Shown here: positions 39,851 through 46,687 of the stretch, piece after piece
How positions within the stretch are numbered: the first letter of the stretch is position 1
How the letters are laid out: every line of letters starts with the position of its first letter
Source: Prorocentrum cordatum
Taxonomy: Eukaryota > Sar > Dinophyceae > Prorocentrales > Prorocentraceae
Length of the DNA: 46,687 nucleotides
Assembly: GCA_963575745.1 (NCBI GenBank)
Contig: CAUYUJ010000679.1
Span: 1-46,687 of the forward strand
Reading direction: 5' to 3'
Notes under the pieces: generated by a model
The model's input: only the letters and a program-made list of their open reading frames with translations
The model's database searches: none
Told to the model about the DNA's origin: nothing
Made by a program: the position numbers and the translations under genes

Positions 39851-40233
39851 CTATGATTCAGGTCCGGTCACCCCCCCCTCTTTCTTCTGCCCCCGCAACC
39901 CCTCCGCCCGTCTGCGCCGGGGCCAGGCCGGCGCGGCCGCCAGCGAATCGGCGAAACTCTCGTCAGGGGCGCGCGCGGAGACTGACGGGATATCAGGATC
40001 TGCACCAAAGAACGTGGCAACGCTTTCAATGTTTTGCCAAGGGTTCTCTGTTAAAGGTTTCACCCCCGGGGGCAGCTTGTGACGGGCCAGCGAAGCTACA
40101 GCAAAGGGGAACAACGAATGGACCCCCCCCCGCCCCCCAAAACTCAAAGTTGGCGCGCGCGGGAAAGACGGCGGTCGCTGCGCGGCTCGCTCGACTCACC
40201 TTGGCAGACAAATGCGGCATGAGTAGTCGCCAT
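39851..40233 (-). CDS. Two-exon gene model, unknown function
   Basis: Exon 1 (40233-40200) starts with ATG and reads MATTHAAFVCQ, ending CCAAG before GTGAGT, a consensus 5' splice site. The 104-base intron (40199-40096) ends ctgtag. Exon 2 (40095-39851) continues in phase (split codon G/CT): SLARHKLPPGVKPLTENPWQ, then NIESVATFFGADPDIPSVSA and DESFADSLAAAPAW, to TAG at 39851. The product is about 93 residues. The exon 2 sequence is compositionally like a real protein and becomes less so after AAAPAW, so a further donor may lie there. An alternative exon 1 frame reads ENGDYSCRICLP, a zinc-knuckle-like string, but it would not join exon 2 in the good frame. No family recognised. Canonical GT-AG is notable because dinoflagellates often use GC or GA donors. 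Confidence 0.55.
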
Positions 40234-40670
40234 TTTCTTCCCAAGCGTGATTCACTGTGTTAAATGACGAGGTCGAGACGGGCTGGCGAGTTCAACTGCG
40301 AGGATGTCCCGAGCGAAAAACTAGAGTTTGAAATTTGGGCAAGACAGCTTTTCGCACGTCGCGGATGTCTCGTTTTCACGCGCTCAAGTCGCCCAGGCGG
40401 ATGCCTAAGCGAGGATTTATTGAGGTGGTCTCGAGCAGGATGCTTCTTTTCACGCGTCCAGGTCGCCCAGACAAATGTCGCGCATGAGGAGGTGTTGAGA
40501 ACGCTAGCGAAAGGCTCGGCTCCGCGTGCCCACGTCGCCCAGGCGAATGTCCAACGCGAATATGCGGTGAGGATGTCTCGAGCGAGACGCTTGTTTACGC
40601 GTGTCCTGATCGTCCAGGCGGATGTCTTACATGCGGATTTATCGAGGCTGTCACGGGCGAAACGCATGTC
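40234..40670 (+). repeat. 72-75-bp repeat array, locus 3
   Basis: The box gtcgcccag starts at 40388, 40462 and 40534, with a variant (atcgtccagg) at about 40608: spacings of 74, 72 and about 75. The unit also carries the family core gaggatgtctcgagcgagacgc (at 40570-40591), a degenerate core at 40302 (atgtcccgagcgaaa) and a short one at 40366. The open frame through it on the plus strand is repeat-driven. Confidence 0.8.
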
Positions 40671-40689
40671 GCAGTCGAGCGCGCCGCAG

Positions 40690-41035
40690 TCCAACCCCGC
40701 CCGTCCGCGGACGCCCCGGGCGCGCTGGCGCGACCCCTGGCGCACCGCCCTGGCGCGCCCCCTAGCCCGCCACGCTGCGTGGCGCGTTCCCTGGCTCGTC
40801 CGCCGTCGCGTTTCCTGGCTCGTCCTCAAGCGTTTTCTCTGCCAGTTCCGTGGCGCGCCCCTTGCAGCGCCCCCTGGCACGACAGCCTCTGGCCGCCCCC
40901 TGGCACGCGCCTTGGCAAGTCCCGTTGCGGGTCCCCGACGCGTCTGGGGCACGTCCCCCGATGCGACCCTTGCCGCGCCACCTGGCGCATCCCCTACTGC
41001 GACCCTGGCACGTTCTGTGGCGCGTCCGTGAACCT
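40690..41035 (+). repeat. Degenerate CTGGCGCG(T/C)CCC repeat
   Basis: Variants of ctggcgcgacccctggcgca recur about every 12-20 bases. Both strands stay open because the unit lacks stops; I do not regard them as genes. Confidence 0.75.
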
Positions 41036-41628
41036 GCGCCCCGCGTCGCGTCGTTCCTTTTCGGGGCTGAATCGGATGTTGAACTCGAGCTGACTGCGCC
41101 CCCCGCACGCTCCCACTTCAACTAGCTTTGGGGCAGCTGCCACATGCTTAGGCAGCTCGAGCATGAGACCCAGATCAGTTCGGTCAGGGCTCGGATGCAA
41201 GAGAGGGCGCGATCCACAACGCTATAAAGCACAATCGCGGCATGGCACCTGGCAGTTCAGCACGGCGCAACACGGCGTAGCCATCACACGTCGATGCAAT
41301 CAGCATTGCAATTGCCTGTCGCCCAATCAGGCGCCAGGAAAACATTGCCGAGCTTCGCGGTTCAATATTCCTGCGCGGGTTCGTGGGTCGCTCATTTTCG
41401 AGAACGGGCTGCCTGAAAGGCGTTTGGGCCCTGGGGGGCAGGGGCGTTCGGTGCCCGCACATGATGTCGCCTGCCCCTCGGTGGTTTCGAAGCCGCCGGG
41501 CACGCGCGCGCGGGGAGTCCGAGGCGCGCGGTCTGGAGTCTAGAACATTCCTCGGGCGATTCCCCACGCCATCGGCGCTTGCACTGAAGGGGTCCAAGTG
41601 GAGATTGAAAGATTTGGCGACAGTTCCG

Positions 41629-41720
41629 GGCCGATTTCGGTGGGCGGCCAGGCCCCCCAGTTCCGGGTGTCCGGGTTCGTGGGTTCTGGGTTCCGGGTCG
41701 ATTTCGGTGGGCGGCGGGCC
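41629..41720 (+). repeat. 67-bp direct repeat
   Basis: cgatttcggtgggcggc occurs at about 41633 and 41700, with ccgg(g/t) pieces between. Confidence 0.8.
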
Positions 41721-41795
41721 CCCTGGATTCCCGGGGTCCTGGTCGATCTTCTTCCCGAGCGATCTCATGAGCCATCTTTATATAAATCTCACGGT

Positions 41796-41970
41796 CGATC
41801 TCACAATCGATCTCGATATCGATCTCGAAATCGATCGCGCTATAGATCGCGCGATCGACATTCCTAGATTGATCTCCCTGAATCGACGCCGCGATCGGAC
41901 TCGCAATCGACCTTACAACCGCCCTGACTATCGATTCCGCTATCGACCTCAAAAGCGCTCTCAATCTCCA
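41796..41970. repeat. 12-bp ATCGATCTCGNN tandem array
   Basis: About 15 units, starting regular (tcgatctcacaa, tcgatctcgata, tcgatctcgaaa) and decaying rightward. Translation gives a four-residue periodicity. Confidence 0.9.
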
Positions 41971-44464
41971 TTTGTTCCACTCACTGCTTGGAGTGTCTCT
42001 CTGGTGTGATATTTTTCATACCTTCAAAAACCATTTGCCGTCGTGGCATAGACCTGTGGGCGCAGGGCCCGGGGCGCGGGAATGCGGGCGCGCGACGGGG
42101 CGGGCTGCGTTTTGATTTGGGACGTGGGTGCAGTATGGCATGCGGGTGATTTCGCGTAGGGTGTTCAGCGAATGGTTCGGGCGCCTGGAGTCTGGCGGGT
42201 CGTGGCGGACCCAGAGTTTCGGGCGCGCGGCTTGATGCGCGGGGTGCGCGGTGTCGGGCGCCGCGCAGGGCCTGGCGCCTGGGGCCTTTCGTTGCCTGTA
42301 TATCCGGGGCGCGAAGGGCGGGGTTTTGAAGTCCAAGATGCATCGCCCGCGGCGCAACGCCTCGTGCGTCACGCACGGCCATGGCCGCGCGACAGGACGG
42401 CGCGATGGCCCGAGCGCGGGCGTCGGGCCCCCATTCGTGAGCGCGCTGTGTGGACCGCGCGCGTAGAAGCCCAAGACCGACGGCGCTGGCTGGCGGAATA
42501 AATGGCGCGTTGGCCACGCCCCATGTCACGACCGCCCAGAATCCGAGTGCGCTTCGCAAAAGCACACTTGATGCGCCACGAAATCATCGATACGAACCCC
42601 AACGCACAATTTGATACGCCACGGGATAATACACGCGAGTCCCAGCTCCAAAAGACATCAAACTTGATGCGAATCCCAACCCCGCAACCTCGAATTTCAT
42701 GCGCATCCCAAATCCAGCACTGATGCGAAACCAAATCCAGTTCCAGCTCAAGGCTGGCCAGCGAAACTCTTGATTCCCCAACTGCAAAGTGGATGCCCGG
42801 CGACTAGGTTGCTGCGTTTCCGAGCTCCATGTGTGATGGCCAAACACAACCAGCATGCGTTCAAGACTGAGCTAGCCCGCTTACTTCGCAAGCGGATTGC
42901 TCCAGACTCTTGCAAGACCCCCCACGCCACCCCTGCGCGTGGCGGCTTTCGCACAATACCCTCCGGCGTCGTGAATTTTGCCGAGCAGCCCCCCCCCCCG
43001 CCCGCGCGCGCACGCAAGCGCGCACGCGCGCCAACGTCGCGATTTGCAAAAAGTTTGCAGAACACCTCAGGCGCCCCCTTCGAGTCGGCCTGGCCCGACA
43101 TGCGATTATTGCAAAACGCCCCCCCCTACCCTTTCCTGGTCGCGATGTTTATAGAATCCCCACGCGCAGCGAGTTCCGCCGACTGCGATGTAAATTCCAA
43201 GGCCCGCGAATCCAAGGGCCCGCTCTCCAGGCCCTGGGTCCTGGGCCCTGTTGCCAAAGACCCGGGTCGAGGATTCCTCGGCCCCCATCCATCAACGCAT
43301 TTCCGCGTCCACGCCACCAAAAGAACACGCATGAAAACCGCGACGCCGTTGTTCAGAACTTCTGAACAACATCGCGCAGCCAGTTCCACACAATTGATGT
43401 TGACGCATACTTCGTCTGCGGACTTCGGCGTCGGTTTTACCGGCGCGTGTGCGATCGTCATTGCGAAACTGCAAGACCTCGGAAACGATGACTCCACGCA
43501 GATACGCAACACCTGAACCGACGCAAGACGCAAAACCATAGATGGGTCGTGGCCAACAGAGACTCGGCATCTCAACCCTCCAGGCGTCGAGGAGGCGTGG
43601 CAGTCCTATCGCCCTCCAACGGCGATTTCCTGGGAAGGATCATCGAAACCGTCGTGGGTGCTGGCCCTTGGAGCGCGGCGTGCCCTTCCTCGTCAGCATG
43701 TTTTGGGTGTGTTGCTTCTGTCGCTGGATTGGCCTACAGGGTGCACTAGGAGCATCGCGCCACATAGTGGCGCTTGAGCTCGTCGTGCGTCGCATTGTCG
43801 CTGAGCTGTGCGCTGCCGATTGGACGATCGTCAAGATGAGCCCGCAGGGGCCCAGGTCTGTCCTGGAGCAGGGAGTGCGCAGGTAACGTTGAGAGTCATG
43901 CCCCAAAGGTCCGGCAGCGAGTAGTCTCAGACTCGCGCGACGGCCCCCATAAAGCGGGCAGCCCTGTTGAACGACCCGCCTTCGTAGCCCCACTCATTCC
44001 TGCATGCGCTTCCCCCGGTTCCAGCATCAGGCTTGCTCTTGGCTCGGGGCGCCCTGCCGCCGCCGCTGATGCGAACGTCGCGCCAACGACAGCTTGACAT
44101 CGCCCGCTACGCCCACGAGCGAACGCAGTGGAGGCAAAACGTATTGAACCTTGTTTCCCTCGGCTGTCGCAACGCAGCTGCGCTTGCCCCGGGGTCCCAC
44201 ATCTCCGCCGCAAATGGGCGCCGTCCTTGTTGATCTCGCGCTGGTTGTAGTAGCTGCAATTGTGTTCCTGCCCCAGCGATGGCGGCTGGCCGGGTTGGCC
44301 CAGCCCGTCCCTGACGGCGCGGCGCCTGCCTCTGATAGGAGCATTTGGCGCGGGAGGCCGCCGACGACGACGATGACCGACCGCCAGGGGAAGGCAGCGT
44401 GTCACGCGGGCCGTGGCGGCAGCTGGTGGGTCGAAATGCTCCACGACCAACCAGAAGCTAAAGC
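41971..44464. other. No confidently recognised gene
   Basis: 42570-42730 has scattered gatgcgaatccca/gatacgaacccca pieces. 43540-43890 is open on both strands with mixed composition but no motif that I can support. Confidence 0.4.
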
Positions 44465-44615
44465 AGTGGCGAGAGAGATCTTCGTTCGTTAATAAAGCGG
44501 AAGGTGTATGGCGATGTACAGCGGGCGCGGCACCTGGCCAGGTTTGAGCCAAACGCTCATGGCGCAGCCCTGCCCACTGCCATGCTACAACGATGCCGAC
44601 TGTCCTGCTGCCCAG
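44465..44615 (+). repeat. Dispersed repeat E, copy 2
   Basis: Partner of 23075-23235; see there. The second box agctcgccccaggccccgcg follows at 44755. Confidence 0.85.
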
Positions 44616-44635
44616 TAGCATATCGTTCGGGTGCG

Positions 44636-44945
44636 AGGACAGGGAGGGGAGGGAGGGAGGAGAGGGAGAAGAGGGAGGGAGGAGAGGGAGAGAGGGGGAG
44701 GGAGGGGGAGGGAGGAGAGGGAGGGAGAGAGGGAGGAAAGGGAGGAAAGGGAGAAGCTCGCCCCAGGCCCCGCGATGCAGCGCTTGCGGCGAGAGGGGAG
44801 GAACTGGGAGGGAGGGGGGAAGGAAGGGAGGAACCTCGTTTCCTCCCCTCCCTCGCCTCCTCTCCTCTCCTCTCCTCTCTTTTCCTCTCCTCTCTTTTCC
44901 TCTCCTCTCCTCTCCTCTCCGTTCTCTTCCTCTCCTCTCCCCTGA
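44636..44945. repeat. (GGGA)n and (TCTCC)n flanks around a unique core
   Basis: Purine tract 44640-44750, the box shared with repeat E at 44755-44775, then a pyrimidine tract 44856-44940. The two tracts are complementary in composition, so the segment could fold. Confidence 0.85.
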
Positions 44946-45208
44946 CCATGTGCGAAAGATGCCCCGTCCTCTCCACGCATTGCTTGTTAAATGCAAGCTT
45001 GGGTCACGTTACTAGATCCGAGATGTTCCTCATCCTTGCCATTGACCTCTCTTCCCCTCCTCCGCCTTCCCCCGACCGGTTCTCCTCCCCGCTCTTCCCG
45101 CTCGCTCCACTCCAGTCTCCGATGCCGCTCCTCGTCGTCACCCTCCTCCTTCCTTCTCCTCCTGCTCGAGTCTCCCGGTCCGACCGCGAATCACACGGCG
45201 GGGTCGTC

Positions 45209-45293
45209 TTGGGGAGGAGGAGGAGGAGGAGGAGGAGGAGGAGGGGAGGAGGAGGAGGAGGAGGAGGAGGAGGAGGAGGAGGAGGAGGAGGAG
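45209..45293. repeat. (AGG)n tract
   Basis: Nearly pure AGG/GGA triplets. Confidence 0.97.
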
Positions 45294-45427
45294 GGCCAGG
45301 CCCGCTGTGACATCGCGTCCACGGACGGAGGCAAGGGCGGCGCTCCCATGGGGAAGGGATTGGGCGGGGGGGGGGGGGGGGGTCGGGCGTCAGAGGTGGG
45401 CGCGAGCGAACAGAGCCTCGCCGTCCC

Positions 45428-45568
45428 CTCCCTCCCCTCTCCCCCTCCTCGCTCCCCTCTCTCCTTCTCCTTCCTCGCTCCCCTCCCCTCTCTCCCCTCC
45501 CCTTTCTCCTCGCTCCCCTCCCCCTCCTCGCTCCCCTCCCCCTCCTCGCTCCCCTCCCCCCCCCCACC
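45428..45568. repeat. CTCGCTCCCCTCCCC minisatellite
   Basis: Units of 18-24 bases, cctcgctcccctccccctcc. Confidence 0.9.
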
Positions 45569-45628
45569 CCTTCCTGGAAGATGCGGGGGGACGATGAGAG
45601 GACGAGAGTGGTGAGGTGAGAGGATGTC

Positions 45629-45813
45629 AGAAGCCAGGCGAGGACCGGCAAACCCGTAGCTGCTAAAGTGTAGCTCCGGGAAATGGTTCGTTCCTTCCGG
45701 GAAGCAGCCCGTTTTACTATTTAGCGCGCTGGGTTTTATTCCGGGCATTTGTGTTTCTCTTCCGGGAAGACCGTTTTAGCAGTCACGGATTTGCCAGCCC
45801 TCGCCCAGCTTCC
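45629..45813. mobile_element. MITE-like element, family G
   Basis: Terminal inverted repeats of about 39 bases: left agaagccaggcgaggaccgg caaacccgtagctgctaaa; the reverse complement of the right end is ggaagctgggcgagggctgg caaatccgtgactgctaaa. The interior holds repeated ttccgggaa pieces and ccgtttta. No coding capacity. Confidence 0.85.
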
Positions 45814-45824
45814 GAGAATGGGAG

Positions 45825-46240
45825 GGGGGAGGAGGGGGGAGAAGGACGGATGCAGATAGTAAGAGAGAGAGAGAGAGGAAGACATGCTAGGGAGGGAAGA
45901 AGGAGCGAGGAAAAACGGAGGCAGGGAGGGGATAGAGAGAGGAGAGGTGCGACGTGGAGGAGGGGCAGGGAAGACGAAGGGAGGGCCTGAAGAGCCAAGA
46001 GTGCTTGGGATGGACGAGGGAGTCGTGGGTGAGGAAGGGGAAGATGGAGGGAGAGGGACGGGGTAGGGATGGGGCAGGGAGGGGGTATAGAGGAAGGTTG
46101 AAGGGTAGAGACAACCAGGGCGGGATGAGGGAGGCAGGGATGAAGGGAGGGGGAAGAGAGGGATAGTTAGGAAAGAGGAGGGATGAAAGAACGAGCTATC
46201 GAAAAGGCAGTGAGAAGAGCGGACAGCGAGGAAAAAGGAT
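45825..46240. repeat. Purine-rich low-complexity stretch
   Basis: G/A-rich plus strand (gggagg, gagagaga) over about 400 bases. Frames rich in Arg/Glu/Gly or Ser/Pro/Leu are artefacts. Confidence 0.85.
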
Positions 46241-46596
46241 AGTGGGGAAGAGACAGCGACGAAACTGATGGCGATATGCCGCATTTTCCCGAATTCGTGA
46301 ACATTGGGGAAGTGCACGCGTCATCGAATGCGTCGTTTCAAACGATGTGCAAGCAAACCAGACGCAGCATGGCCATCGCTCGTGCTGCTTGTGCCGCTGC
46401 TCGCACAAAACATCTGCTTCAAACCAGCACACACACAAACAACGAGGTCCGCATCGAAACTTCGGCCTGCAACGCAAGGCGACTGCACACTCGGCCCTGA
46501 CTGTGGATGAGACAGATGGGGGGCACAAACGTACCAAAACTTACTGCCACTCTTATGTTGCATCTTCGGGGGGCCTCGTCTGTCCCGTCACGCCCC
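46241..46596. other. No recognised gene
   Basis: Mixed composition, frames open on both strands over about 230 bases, no motif. Confidence 0.45.
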
Positions 46597-46687
46597 TATC
46601 CGCGTCGAATCCGTGTCGAATCCACGTCGGACTCGTCGGGCCCGTGTCGAGTCCGTGCCGAATCCGCGTCGCATCCACGCCAAATCC
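46597..46687 (+). repeat. 12-bp CGCGTCGAATCC tandem array, cut by the window end
   Basis: Seven degenerate units: cgtgtcgaatcc, acgtcggactcg, cgtgccgaatcc, gcgtcgcatcca. Confidence 0.9.

Noticed and set aside
40223-40246. Plus-strand GTAG...CCATTTT...AAG resembling the spliced leader
   Set aside because: Requires a three-base insertion and several mismatches in the GGCTC part, and overlaps exon 1 of the two-exon model on the other strand.
40260-41108. Overlapping frames of 255 and 282 codons on opposite strands
   Set aside because: Both are produced by the 75-bp array and the CTGGCGCG repeat, which contain few stops.
43740-43890. Plus- and minus-strand frames of mixed composition
   Set aside because: Neither shows a motif, and both strands are open, so coding cannot be supported.
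44541-44556. TTTGGCTCAAAC on the minus strand resembling the leader's 3' end
   Set aside because: It belongs to repeat E; the other copy has ttgggccgaacgc at the same place, so the resemblance is accidental.

Overview
The window reads as repeat-dominated nuclear DNA of a dinoflagellate. Four lines of evidence support this. (1) There are near-matches to the dinoflagellate spliced-leader sequence (the known leader ends CCATTTTGGCTCAAG) at 2583-2604, 20141-20162 and 28353-28373, plus a 3'-half match at 11529-11543, all on the minus strand. (2) The decayed Ty1/copia pol, the LINE RNase H tail and the DPMH/GNP-type transposon protein resemble families I know from dinoflagellate genomes. (3) The sequence is GC-rich and full of very long simple repeats. 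(4) Recognisable coding blocks are sparse. I cannot name a species. There are no rRNA genes, tRNAs, operons or CRISPR arrays.

Layout. 0-2 kb: a MITE and a frameshifted LINE tail, then a purine triplet tract. 3.4-5.2 kb: a segment bounded by inverted repeats. 6.7-14.5 kb: a repeat landscape in which a block at 6.7-8.1 kb recurs in direct orientation at 12.7-14.0 kb, both copies running into arrays of a degenerate 74-75-bp repeat. A 1.4-kb element with terminal inverted repeats (8284-9680) interrupts one array, and an alanine-rich minus-strand ORF preceded by a leader-like remnant lies at 10.6-11.5 kb. 15-22 kb: dispersed satellite-like modules, a cluster of three inverted-repeat elements at 17.7-18.5 kb, a poly(T) insertion with a target-site duplication, and another MITE. 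23.7-25.3 kb (minus): a dead Ty1/copia pol, with a MITE just upstream at 26.0 kb. 27.9-30.2 kb: a second copy of the first MITE, a leader remnant, a 560-bp ACT tract and a decayed transposon protein. 32.9-37.6 kb (minus): the most gene-like interval, with three coding blocks in the same orientation, the last carrying a methyl-CpG-binding (MBD/TAM-like) domain, and a 77-bp tandem array between two of them. 39.8-40.2 kb (minus): a small two-exon gene model with a GT-AG intron. 40.3-46.7 kb: another 75-bp-type array, minisatellites, one more MITE and simple repeats.

The recognisable coding signal, apart from the LINE tail, is on the minus strand, which agrees with the unidirectional gene arrangement known in dinoflagellates. 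Nearly every coding block carries at least one lesion (frameshift, in-frame stop or lost catalytic residue), so most are probably fossils. The best candidates for live genes are the MBD-domain block (36510-37097), the two-exon gene (39851-40233) and perhaps the alanine-rich ORF (10581-11474). The structural novelty lies in the repeats: the 75-bp family, at least seven MITE-like elements of about 185-215 bp, and repeat modules shared between distant parts of the window.
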